This document shows positions 53,719 to 61,526 of a DNA stretch of 64,000 bases, one piece after another; positions within the stretch are counted from its first letter, which is position 1, and each line of letters begins with the position of its first letter. Under the pieces are notes generated by a model. The model ran no database searches and was not told where the DNA came from. It saw only the letters and a program-made list of their open reading frames with translations. The stretch comes from Winogradskyella psychrotolerans (GTDB taxonomy: Bacteria > Bacteroidota > Bacteroidia > Flavobacteriales > Flavobacteriaceae): assembly GCF_018860565.1 (NCBI RefSeq), contig NZ_JAHKPS010000009.1, positions 124,001-188,000 on the forward strand, read 5' to 3'. The translations under genes and the position numbers were made by a program.

Positions 53719-53738
53719 ATTCCTGTTTTTACAGGAAT
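53719..53738. repeat. TTCCTG/CAGGAA hairpin repeat, copy 2
   Basis: ATTCCTGT-TTTT-ACAGGAAT is a perfect 8-bp stem 17 bp before the ATG at 53756. Compared with copy 1 (4684-4701) both begin AGATTCCTG, and the stem base pair next to the loop changes from C-G to T-A, so pairing is preserved. Confidence 0.7.
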
Positions 53739-53755
53739 AAAAATTAAATTTTTTA

Positions 53756-54646
53756 ATGAAAAACATAGCAGTTATAGGCGCAGGAACTATGGGTAATGGA
53801 ATTGCCCATACTTTTGCACAATCAGGATTTAACGTTCAACTTATTGATATTAGTGAAGCATCTTTAAAACGCGGCATGGATACTATTGCCAAAAACTTAG
53901 ATCGTATGGTCGCTAAAGAAAAAATTAGCGCATCAGATAAAACTGAAACTTTAGAAAAAATTACAACTTTTACAAATACAGAAGAAGGTGTAAAAAATGC
54001 CGATTTAGTTGTTGAAGCTGCAACAGAAAATATCGATTTAAAACTAAAAATCTTTAAACAACTTAGTGAGATTTGTAATGAAAATACCATTTTAGCTACA
54101 AACACATCTTCAATTTCAATAACGCAAATTGCAGCAGTTACTTCCAGACCTGACAAAGTTATTGGTATGCATTTTATGAATCCTGTACCAATTATGAAAT
54201 TGGTAGAGATTATTAGAGGCTACAATACAAGTGATGACGTTACTTCTACTATTATGGAACTCTCTAAAACTTTGGGTAAAGTACCAACCGAGGTGAATGA
54301 TTATCCTGGCTTTGTGGCTAACCGTATTTTAATGCCAATGATAAACGAGTCTATTGAAACGCTTTACAACGGAGTTGCAGGTGTTGAAGAAATAGATACA
54401 GTTATGAAATTAGGTATGGCACATCCAATGGGTCCATTACAATTGGCCGATTTTATTGGTTTAGATGTCTGTTTATCTATTCTTAATGTGATGTACGATG
54501 GCTTTAAAAATCCTAAATATGCACCTTGTCCTTTATTAGTTAATATGGTAATGGCAGGGAAATTAGGTGTAAAATCTGGAGAAGGGTTTTACGATTATGC
54601 TGAAAGTCGAAAGGCTGAGAAGGTTGCTGGGCAGTTTTTGAAGTAA
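53756..54646 (+). CDS. 3-hydroxybutyryl-CoA dehydrogenase
   Basis: A 296-residue 3-hydroxyacyl-CoA dehydrogenase oxidising (S)-3-hydroxybutyryl-CoA with NAD(P). The Rossmann motif is IAVIGAGTMGNGIAHTFAQSG, the catalytic serine/histidine region is ILATNTSSISITQIA and GMHFMNPVPIMKLVEII (catalytic His), and the C-terminal helical domain holds PGFVANRILMPMINESIETL and GMAHPMGPLQLADFIGLD. Length fits the stand-alone (Hbd/PaaH) enzyme. It is probably used in fatty-acid, butyrate or phenylacetate metabolism; the neighbours do not decide. Confidence 0.95.
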   Translation: MKNIAVIGAGTMGNGIAHTFAQSGFNVQLIDISEASLKRGMDTIAKNLDRMVAKEKISASDKTETLEKITTFTNTEEGVKNADLVVEAATENIDLKLKIFKQLSEICNENTILATNTSSISITQIAAVTSRPDKVIGMHFMNPVPIMKLVEIIRGYNTSDDVTSTIMELSKTLGKVPTEVNDYPGFVANRILMPMINESIETLYNGVAGVEEIDTVMKLGMAHPMGPLQLADFIGLDVCLSILNVMYDGFKNPKYAPCPLLVNMVMAGKLGVKSGEGFYDYAESRKAEKVAGQFLK

Positions 54647-54666
54647 AAAGTGTAAAGTGTAAAGGC

Positions 54667-54697
54667 TGAAGTTTGAAGTTTGAAGTTTGAAGTTTGA
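54667..54697. repeat. Four tandem TGAAGTT repeats
   Basis: The 7-bp unit TGAAGTT is repeated four times with the start of a fifth (TGA), 24 bp before the four-helix-bundle gene. AAGTGTAAAGTGTAAAG just upstream is also repetitive, and ACTTTTTACTCAACACTTTTCACTTTTCAC-like text follows the gene. Confidence 0.85.
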
Positions 54698-54720
54698 TTA
54701 CTCAATTAATACAGTAATTT

Positions 54721-55092
54721 ATGAAAGTACATGACTTAATAGCTTATAAAAAAGGTTTTAAATTAGTAATGGACATCTTGCATTTTTCTAAGAAATTTCC
54801 TAAAGAAGAAACGTATTCACTTACGGATCAAATAAAAAGATGCTCTCGTAGTGTTTGTGCTAATTTATCTGAAGCCTATCGAAAACGACGCTATCCGAAA
54901 CACTTTATTAGTAAACTTACAGATTGCGATGCTGAAAATGGTGAAACACAAACTTGGCTAGAATTTGCTTTAGCTTGTGACTATATTTCAAATGAGAGCT
55001 ACAACAACTTACTGAAAGAATCACAAGACATAGCAAATTTATTAAACTATATGATATTAAACCCTAAAAAAATCGGTTCAAGCGAATCTTAA
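54721..55092 (+). CDS. Four-helix-bundle protein (23S rRNA intervening-sequence protein family)
   Basis: A 123-residue all-helical protein of the family first seen in intervening sequences of 23S rRNA genes: VHDLIAYKKGFKLVMDILHFSKKFPKEETYSLTDQIKRCSRSVCANLSEAYRKR is the family signature (L..Q..R...S...NI.EG pattern), and the last two helices are FISKLTDCDAENGETQTWLEFAL and LLKESQDIANLLNYMI. Function is unknown; in this family many genes are found away from rRNA. It is flanked by simple-sequence repeats on both sides, suggestive of a small inserted unit between the dehydrogenase and DUF1015 genes. Confidence 0.9.
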   Translation: MKVHDLIAYKKGFKLVMDILHFSKKFPKEETYSLTDQIKRCSRSVCANLSEAYRKRRYPKHFISKLTDCDAENGETQTWLEFALACDYISNESYNNLLKESQDIANLLNYMILNPKKIGSSES

Positions 55093-55161
55093 TTTAAAGT
55101 GAAATGACCTAAAAAAGAACTCTCACTTTTTACTCAACACTTTTCACTTTTCACATAAAAC

Positions 55162-56403
55162 ATGCCAAAAATAGTCCCATTCAAAGCCGTAAGACCTACA
55201 AGAGCAATTGTTGGTCTTGTTGCTGCGCGCCCTTATCAAAGCTATACAGTTGATGAACGAGAATCTCGAATGGCTTATAACCCGTATAGCTTTCTACATA
55301 TTGTAAATCCTGGTTATAAATACGATCAAGAAGTTACAGGTGAAGAACGTTATAGGTTGGTTAAAAATAGATATTTAGAATTTAAAGAAGAGGGTGTTTT
55401 TGTTCAAGATGAAAAGCCATCATTCTATGTTTATAAAATAGTAAATCGGCATGGACAAGAATTTAGTGGTATTATTGCGGCTACTAGTGCAGAAGATTAT
55501 GAAAATGACATTATAAAAAAGCATGAAGACACAATAGCCAAACGCGAAGAAACGTTTAAAAGTTATCTGCAAACGGTTGGCTTTAATGCAGAACCAGTGC
55601 TACTCACCTATCCTGACAATGCGGTTATTGCACACATTATAGCAGATACACAAAACACACTACATGCCGAGTTTGAGTTTACTATGACTTACAGAGACAC
55701 GCATTATTTATGGAAAATAGATAAAAAAGAGACCATTGCTACCATTCAAAAAGAATTTGAAAAAATGGGCACAATTTATATTGCTGATGGTCACCATAGA
55801 TCTGCGTCGTCATACTTATTATTTAAAGATGAAAAAGAAAAGAACACCAATCATAAAGGCTGTGAGTCTTATAACTTTTTTATGTCGTATTTAATTCCAG
55901 AATCAGATTTAGTAATACACGAGTTTAATAGACTTATTAAGGATTTAAACAGTTTAACCAAGGAAGAGTTTTTAATTAAATTAGATACTTTTTATCGTAT
56001 TGAAAACAGAGGACTAATGCCCTACAAACCATCCAAACTACATCATTTTAGTATGTATTTAGATGGTGAGTTTTACTCCCTTTATTTACGAAAAACAAGC
56101 TATGAATTTAAAACATCCTTAGATAAATTAGATGCACAATTGTTATACAAAACCATACTTCAACCAATTTTAGGTATTGATGATTTACGAGATGATAGTC
56201 GTATTTCATACGTTAATGGGCAACACGACATGATTACTATAAAAAGCAGTGTAGATAGTGGAAAGTTTAAGGTTGGTTTTGGTATGTGTCCGTCTAATGT
56301 AGAACAAATGAAACAAATTGCAGACGATGGTTTAACAATGCCACCTAAAAGCACTTACATTCTACCGAAGTTGAGAAGTGGAATCACTATATATGAATAT
56401 TAA
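55162..56403 (+). CDS. DUF1015 domain-containing protein
   Basis: A 413-residue cytosolic protein covering the whole DUF1015 family: MPKIVPFKAVRPTRAIVGLVAARPYQSY at the N-terminus, YADGHHR-like core (IYIADGHHRSASSYLLFK), and the C-terminal FGMCPSNVEQMKQIADDGLTMPPKSTYILPKLRSGI. The DGHHR motif suggests a nucleotide- or metal-dependent enzyme, but no activity is established that I know of. In some bacteria the family lies next to serine biosynthesis genes; here it is followed by a small membrane protein (3 bp) and the YggS gene, probably one transcript. Confidence 0.92.
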   Translation: MPKIVPFKAVRPTRAIVGLVAARPYQSYTVDERESRMAYNPYSFLHIVNPGYKYDQEVTGEERYRLVKNRYLEFKEEGVFVQDEKPSFYVYKIVNRHGQEFSGIIAATSAEDYENDIIKKHEDTIAKREETFKSYLQTVGFNAEPVLLTYPDNAVIAHIIADTQNTLHAEFEFTMTYRDTHYLWKIDKKETIATIQKEFEKMGTIYIADGHHRSASSYLLFKDEKEKNTNHKGCESYNFFMSYLIPESDLVIHEFNRLIKDLNSLTKEEFLIKLDTFYRIENRGLMPYKPSKLHHFSMYLDGEFYSLYLRKTSYEFKTSLDKLDAQLLYKTILQPILGIDDLRDDSRISYVNGQHDMITIKSSVDSGKFKVGFGMCPSNVEQMKQIADDGLTMPPKSTYILPKLRSGITIYEY

Positions 56404-56406
56404 ATT

Positions 56407-56625
56407 ATGACTAAAAAATATATATTATTATTACTTTTTATAAGTATTAGCTTCGCCTGCTTTTCTCAAAACCAAGGTGATACCGTTATAAAAAGTGGAG
56501 TTGGCTTAGGTAGTGTTATTGCTGTTGTAATCTCATGGGACAGAAATAAATCAATTCTATGGGCAATTTTACACGGCATATTCAGTTGGCTATATGTTAT
56601 ATACTATGCATTAACTAGAGATTAA
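56407..56625 (+). CDS. Small membrane protein of unknown function
   Basis: A 72-residue protein with a signal-anchor (MTKKYILLLLFISISFACFSQ) and a second membrane segment (about 50-68, SILWAILHGIFSWLYVIYYAL). The stretch between them has GSVIAVVISWDRN. It starts 3 bp after the DUF1015 gene and ends 6 bp before the YggS gene, so translation is coupled to both, which is the main support for it being real. Function unknown. Confidence 0.8.
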   Translation: MTKKYILLLLFISISFACFSQNQGDTVIKSGVGLGSVIAVVISWDRNKSILWAILHGIFSWLYVIYYALTRD

Positions 56626-56631
56626 ATAATT

Positions 56632-57291
56632 ATGTCTATACAAGAAAACCTATTAAAAATTAAATCAACCTTACCTGAGCACGTTACACTTGTAGCCGTT
56701 TCAAAAACGAAACCAATCAGTGATTTAATGGAAGCTTATAATACTGGACAACGCATTTTTGGAGAAAATAAAATCCAAGAAATGGCAGAAAAGCATGAAC
56801 AAATGCCAAAAGATATTGAATGGCATATGATAGGACATGTTCAGCGAAATAAGGTAAAATATATGGCTGAATTTGTAAGCCTAATTCATGGTGTAGAAAG
56901 CTTCAAATTATTAAATGAAATTAATAAACAAGCCCAAAAACACGATAGAATAATAGACTGTTTACTTCAAATTAAAATCGCTGAAGAAGACAGCAAATTT
57001 GGGATGTCTGCCGAAGATGCTTCTAACCTACTAAAATCCAATGAGTTTTCTGAATTAAAGCATATTAAAGTTGTTGGCTTAATGGGAATGGCCACATTTA
57101 CAGATGACACCAATCAGATAAAAAAAGAATTTAAAAGCCTAAACCACACATTTACAGAACTTAAACAACTACACCCTGAACTTAAAACCATTAGTATGGG
57201 AATGAGTGGAGACTATAAATTAGCTATTGATTGCGGAAGCACCATGATTCGCGTTGGAAGTAGTATATTTGGTTCTCGAAATTATAATTAA
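56632..57291 (+). CDS. YggS-family PLP homeostasis protein
   Basis: A 219-residue single-domain alanine-racemase-fold PLP-binding protein. The PLP lysine is K25 in LVAVSKTKP, followed by FGENKIQEMAEKH, EWHMIGHVQRNKVKYM, and the phosphate-binding TISMGMSGDYKLAIDCGSTMIRVGSSIFGSR. Family members (YggS/PROSC) maintain free PLP and amino-acid balance rather than catalysing a reaction. It is the third gene of the tight cluster DUF1015, small membrane protein, YggS. Confidence 0.95.
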   Translation: MSIQENLLKIKSTLPEHVTLVAVSKTKPISDLMEAYNTGQRIFGENKIQEMAEKHEQMPKDIEWHMIGHVQRNKVKYMAEFVSLIHGVESFKLLNEINKQAQKHDRIIDCLLQIKIAEEDSKFGMSAEDASNLLKSNEFSELKHIKVVGLMGMATFTDDTNQIKKEFKSLNHTFTELKQLHPELKTISMGMSGDYKLAIDCGSTMIRVGSSIFGSRNYN

Positions 57292-57381
57292 CACGTTACC
57301 CGAAAAAAGTATAACAAAGCTGTCTTTAGAATTATAAAGACTGCTTAACTCTGTTCGTAAAAACGTAAAATACTTAACGCT

Positions 57382-58746
57382 ATCTACGCAATACTAGACA
57401 TAGAAACCACAGGTGGAAAGTACAATGAAGAAGGCATCACTGAAATTGCAATTTACCAATTTGATGGTCATAAAGTAACTGACCAATTTATTTCTTTGGT
57501 AAATCCCGAACGGGAAATTCAACCTTTTGTAGTTAATCTTACAGGCATAAATTCTAATATGCTTAAAAACGCACCAAAATTTTACGAAGTTGCAAAACGT
57601 ATCGTTGAAATAACTGAAGATTGTATTATTGTAGCCCATAACTCTTCTTTTGATTACCGAATTCTTAAAACCGAATTTAAACGTTTAGGCTTTCCTTTTA
57701 AACGAAAAACACTTTGCACGGTTGAACTATCTCAACAACTCATTCCTGATATGGAATCCTATAGTTTAGGCAAACTAACACGAGCATTAGGTATTCCTAT
57801 GAGTGATAGACACAGAGCCAATGGAGATGCAATGGCCACTGTAAAGTTGTTTAAAATGTTATTAAACAAAGATTTAGAAAAAGTTATTATTAGAGATGCT
57901 GTTAAAATTGAACAGAAATCTAATATTCCAACCAACCTTATAACAATTATAGAAGGATTGCCTTCAGATACAGGAGTGTACTATATTCATAACACAGAAG
58001 GTGAAATTATTTATATTGGAAAAAGTAAAAATATTAGAAAACGAATTATTCAGCATTTTACAGGTAAGAACTCTAAATCTAAAAAAATTCAAAAATTAGT
58101 TAGTACTGTTACCTACGAAAAAACGGGAAGCGAACTCGCGGCTTTATTAAAAGAAAGTGCAGAGATAAAAGCAAATAAACCCATCTTTAATAGAGCTTTA
58201 AGAAGAACCATTTTTACCCATGTCCTTTACAGTTTTACAGATAAAAATGGTTATATAAATCTTTTTATTGATAAATCTAACAGAGAAGAAATGCCTATTA
58301 CAACCTTTAGTACAAGAACAAGTGGTAAACACTTTCTCTTTAAAGTTGTCGAGGAATTTAATCTATGCCAAAAACTTACCGGTTTATACAATACAAAAAC
58401 AAGTTGTTTTAAATATGAAGTAAAAGAATGTTCTGGAGCATGTATTAATGAAGAGCCTGTTGAGGCCTATAACAAAAGGGTAAATTCATTAATAGAAAAG
58501 TATAGTTATGCTAATAAAAACATGCTAATTATCGATAAAGGGAGAGCTATAGAAGAAAAAAGCGTGTTTTTAATAGAAAATGGTATCTTTAAAGGCATGG
58601 GCTTTTTTGATTTAAACCATCAAATAAATAACAGAGCTATCTTGGACTCTCTTATAACTCCAATGGAAAACAACAGAGACACACAGCATATTATTCAGAG
58701 TTATATGAGAAGAAATAAAAGACTTAAAATCGTTAGTTTAAACTAA
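57382..58746 (+). CDS. DEDDh exonuclease with GIY-YIG domain, apparent ATC start
   Basis: A 454-codon frame. Residues about 1-165 are a DnaQ-type exonuclease: AILDIETTGGKYNEEGITEI (D and E of motif I), VAHNSSFDYRILKTEF (motif II) and HRANGDAMAT (motif III H and D). Residues about 195-280 are a GIY-YIG domain (DTGVYYIHNTEGEIIYIGKSKNIRKRI), followed by a UvrC-like cysteine segment (FKYEVKECSGACIN). Homologues I recall begin MYAILDIETTGG, but here the codon before YAILD is ATC (57382-57384). The frame is open only back to a TAA at 57358, with no ATG/GTG/TTG before 57496. The first TTG start (57496) would remove motif I and destroy the exonuclease. The gene may use a rare start, be inactivated or contain a sequence error. 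Confidence 0.75.
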   Translation: MYAILDIETTGGKYNEEGITEIAIYQFDGHKVTDQFISLVNPEREIQPFVVNLTGINSNMLKNAPKFYEVAKRIVEITEDCIIVAHNSSFDYRILKTEFKRLGFPFKRKTLCTVELSQQLIPDMESYSLGKLTRALGIPMSDRHRANGDAMATVKLFKMLLNKDLEKVIIRDAVKIEQKSNIPTNLITIIEGLPSDTGVYYIHNTEGEIIYIGKSKNIRKRIIQHFTGKNSKSKKIQKLVSTVTYEKTGSELAALLKESAEIKANKPIFNRALRRTIFTHVLYSFTDKNGYINLFIDKSNREEMPITTFSTRTSGKHFLFKVVEEFNLCQKLTGLYNTKTSCFKYEVKECSGACINEEPVEAYNKRVNSLIEKYSYANKNMLIIDKGRAIEEKSVFLIENGIFKGMGFFDLNHQINNRAILDSLITPMENNRDTQHIIQSYMRRNKRLKIVSLN

Positions 58747-58874
58747 TATATACAAGACATATAACTTAAAAATTGTAGCATTATTTGCTGCTTTTTTAGG
58801 TTATTACAACAGAATAAATAAACCACAACCTAAAACTTTAGAAACTATAATTTAACTTTTCGTACATTTAGAAT

Positions 58875-59777
58875 ATGATATCGAATCAAAAACATAATTG
58901 GAAAAATAGAATACATGAAGTTATCTATGAGGCTGATACTCCTTCTGGAAAACTTTTTGATATACTGTTATTAATATTCATATTAGTTAGTATTTTACTG
59001 GTTATGCTAGAAAGTGTCGTTAGCATAGATAAAAAGTACCACGAACTCTTATATATTGGTGAGTGGGTTGTAACCATATTATTTTCTATTGAATATATTT
59101 TAAGAATAATTTCAGTTAAAAAACCATTTAAATATATATTTAGTTCATTTGGAGTCATCGACTTCTTATCAACCATACCAATGTATTTATCTTTCTTTTT
59201 TGTTGGTTCCCAAGCTTTAGTCACCTTAAGAGCATTACGGTTACTAAGGGTCTTTAGAATTTTAAAATTGGCGCGCTATCTAGGAGCATCAAATCACCTA
59301 AAAGCATCTTTAGTTGCAAGTCGTGTAAAAATTATGGTTTTCTTATTTGCTGTAATGATTACTTCGGTCATTTTTGGAACTATTATGTATTTAGTAGAAG
59401 GAGAAGCCAATGGTTTTGACAACATACCAAAAAGTATTTATTGGTGTGTAGTAACATTGACTACCGTTGGATTTGGAGATATAGCCCCTCAAACGCCTTT
59501 AGGTCAGTTTATAACAACATTTATCATGATTTTAGGTTACGGAATTATTGCAGTACCAACAGGAATTGTTTCTGCAGAATATGTTAGAAGTGGTCAGAAA
59601 GAAGATGCCGAAAATGAAGCATTAAAAACGAATAAAAATAGTCCAGAAAATAATTCATCTGACAATATTACTATTCACCTCAATTCCCAACATTGCTCAA
59701 ATTGCCATGCATCAGACCACAAAGATAATTCAGATTATTGCTATAACTGTGGAAATGAACTCAATCCTTTATTGTAG
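58875..59777 (+). CDS. Voltage-gated-type potassium channel with C-terminal zinc-ribbon-like tail
   Basis: A 300-residue ion transporter of the 6-TM type. S1 is near LFDILLLIFILVSILLVML, S4 carries four spaced arginines (LVTLRALRLLRVFRILKLARYL), and the pore has the potassium selectivity filter CVVTLTTVGFGDIAP. The C-terminal tail is acidic and ends with two CxxC pairs (HCSNCHAS and YCYNCGNEL) typical of a small zinc ribbon, possibly a sensor or oligomerisation tail. It starts 128 bp after the exonuclease gene and 8 bp before miaA. Confidence 0.9.
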   Translation: MISNQKHNWKNRIHEVIYEADTPSGKLFDILLLIFILVSILLVMLESVVSIDKKYHELLYIGEWVVTILFSIEYILRIISVKKPFKYIFSSFGVIDFLSTIPMYLSFFFVGSQALVTLRALRLLRVFRILKLARYLGASNHLKASLVASRVKIMVFLFAVMITSVIFGTIMYLVEGEANGFDNIPKSIYWCVVTLTTVGFGDIAPQTPLGQFITTFIMILGYGIIAVPTGIVSAEYVRSGQKEDAENEALKTNKNSPENNSSDNITIHLNSQHCSNCHASDHKDNSDYCYNCGNELNPLL

Positions 59778-59785
59778 ATTAAATA

Positions 59786-60706
59786 ATGCCTAAGATATAT
59801 CCCAAAACTCTCATTACCATTGTTGGTCCAACTGCGATTGGTAAAACAGCATTAAGTATTAAGCTTGCTCAACATTTTAAAGCTAAAATTATTTCTGCAG
59901 ACTCTCGGCAATTTTACAAAGAAATGTCTATTGGAACTGCTGTACCTTCCGTAGAAGAACTAAATGCGGCACCACATCATTTTATTCAGCATAAATCTAT
60001 AGATGAAAATTATAATGTTGGTGATTTTGAAAGCGATGCCATATCTAAAATAAAAGAATTACATCAAGACAATCCTGTTGTAATCATGGTTGGAGGTTCT
60101 GGATTATATGTAAAAGCTGTAACAAAGGGCTTAGACTATTTTCCTGAAGTTGATTCTAATATTAGAGAAAGCCTTAATCTTCAACTAGAAAAAGAGGGTT
60201 TAAATACTTTACAAGAACAACTCAACGTTTTAGATCCAGAGGCTTTTAAAACTATAGCAATAGACAATCCACAACGTGTTATTAGAGCTCTAGAAATTTG
60301 TATTGGCACAGGAAAACCATATACTTCTTTTCTTACCAATCCTGAAAAAAATCGAGACTTTAAGACTATTAGTATTGGCTTAAATGCTAAACGTTCTGTT
60401 ATTTATGATAGAATTAACCAACGTGTAGATCTAATGATTGAAAACGGATTATTAGAAGAAGCAAAAGCTCTATTACCAAAAAAGCATCTTAATGCACTAA
60501 ATACTGTTGGTTACAAAGAGTTATTTGAATACTTTGAAGGTAATGACTCTCTAGATTTTGCTGTCTCTGAAATTAAAAAGAATACCAGACGTTTTGCCAA
60601 ACGACAACTCACATGGTTTAGAAAAGATGACGCAATTAAATGGTTTGATTATAAAACTGACGCTAACGCTATTATACAATATATTGAATCTAATCACCAA
60701 AAGTAA
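59786..60706 (+). CDS. miaA: tRNA dimethylallyltransferase
   Basis: A 306-residue enzyme adding a dimethylallyl group to N6 of adenosine 37 in tRNAs reading UNN codons. P-loop: IVGPTAIGKTALS; ISADSRQFYKEMSIGTA is the catalytic aspartate and substrate region; VMVGGSGLYVKAVTKGLD and TVGYKELFEYF (with the C-terminal RRFAKRQLTWFRKD tRNA-binding part) complete the family set. Length is normal. It follows the potassium-channel gene by 8 bp and is probably cotranscribed. Confidence 0.97.
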   Translation: MPKIYPKTLITIVGPTAIGKTALSIKLAQHFKAKIISADSRQFYKEMSIGTAVPSVEELNAAPHHFIQHKSIDENYNVGDFESDAISKIKELHQDNPVVIMVGGSGLYVKAVTKGLDYFPEVDSNIRESLNLQLEKEGLNTLQEQLNVLDPEAFKTIAIDNPQRVIRALEICIGTGKPYTSFLTNPEKNRDFKTISIGLNAKRSVIYDRINQRVDLMIENGLLEEAKALLPKKHLNALNTVGYKELFEYFEGNDSLDFAVSEIKKNTRRFAKRQLTWFRKDDAIKWFDYKTDANAIIQYIESNHQK

Positions 60707-60752
60707 TCATTACCATTTAAGTAAGAATGAGTAATTACATAATATCCATCAC

Positions 60753-60785
60753 AAAAAAATCCAGCGTAATAAACTGGATTTTTTC
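60753..60785. terminator. Bidirectional terminator
   Basis: AAAAAATCCAG pairs with CTGGATTTTTT around CGTAATAAA, with A and T runs on either side. It separates miaA from the convergent response-regulator gene. Confidence 0.9.
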
Positions 60786-60809
60786 GAGATATAAAAAAGG
60801 ATATAAAAC

Positions 60810-61517
60810 TTATTTGTTGTTAATAACCAACCTAAAGCCTTCTCCATGAATATTTAAAATTTCTACGTTAGGATCTGGTTTTAAATATTTACGCAATTTA
60901 GCAATATACACGTCCATGCTACGAGAGGTAAAATAATTATCATCTCTCCATATTTTAGTCAGTGCTAATTCTCTAGGCATTAAATCATTTTCATGCAATG
61001 CCAATAAACGTAACAACTCGTTTTCTTTTGGCGATAATTTTGAAGGTTCACCTCCATCGAACTTTAAGAAACGAAGTTTTGAATTGAGATCAAAACGTCC
61101 AATTTTAAATTCAAATTGTTTGCTGTCTGCAACCGTATCTGTTGCCTTACGTTGAATTATAGCTTTAATTTTCATTAATAAAACCTCACTATCAAAAGGT
61201 TTATTAAGGTAATCGTCTGCTCCTACTTTATAACCTTTTAATACATCTTCTTTCATCGCTTTGGCGGTTAAGAAAATAATAGGAACGTCTGTGTTTTTTT
61301 CGCGAATTTCTTTAGCTAATGTAAAGCCATCCTTATAAGGCATCATCACATCTAATATACAAAGATCGTAATCGTCTTTTTTGAACTTTTCAAAACCTTC
61401 CATTCCATTTTTGGCATGGACAACGTCGTAATCGTTCATCATTAAATAATCTTTTAAAACGGTTCCAAAATTTGGATCGTCTTCTACCAAAAGAATTTTC
61501 TTGTTTTGTTCTTCCAT
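60810..61517 (-). CDS. OmpR-family response regulator
   Basis: A 235-residue two-component regulator. The receiver domain (about 5-120) has the phosphorylated aspartate D56 (LCILDVMMP) with acidic pocket D13-D14, T84 (FLTAKA) and K106 (LNKPF). The C-terminal winged helix (about 135-232) has the family phrases LSPKENELLRLLALHE and SRSMDVYIAKLRKYLKPDP. It lies 9 bp downstream of the histidine-kinase gene, so the pair forms an operon. The target genes are unknown. Confidence 0.96.
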   Translation of the reverse strand: MEEQNKKILLVEDDPNFGTVLKDYLMMNDYDVVHAKNGMEGFEKFKKDDYDLCILDVMMPYKDGFTLAKEIREKNTDVPIIFLTAKAMKEDVLKGYKVGADDYLNKPFDSEVLLMKIKAIIQRKATDTVADSKQFEFKIGRFDLNSKLRFLKFDGGEPSKLSPKENELLRLLALHENDLMPRELALTKIWRDDNYFTSRSMDVYIAKLRKYLKPDPNVEILNIHGEGFRLVINNK

Positions 61518-61526
61518 AATTCGTTT

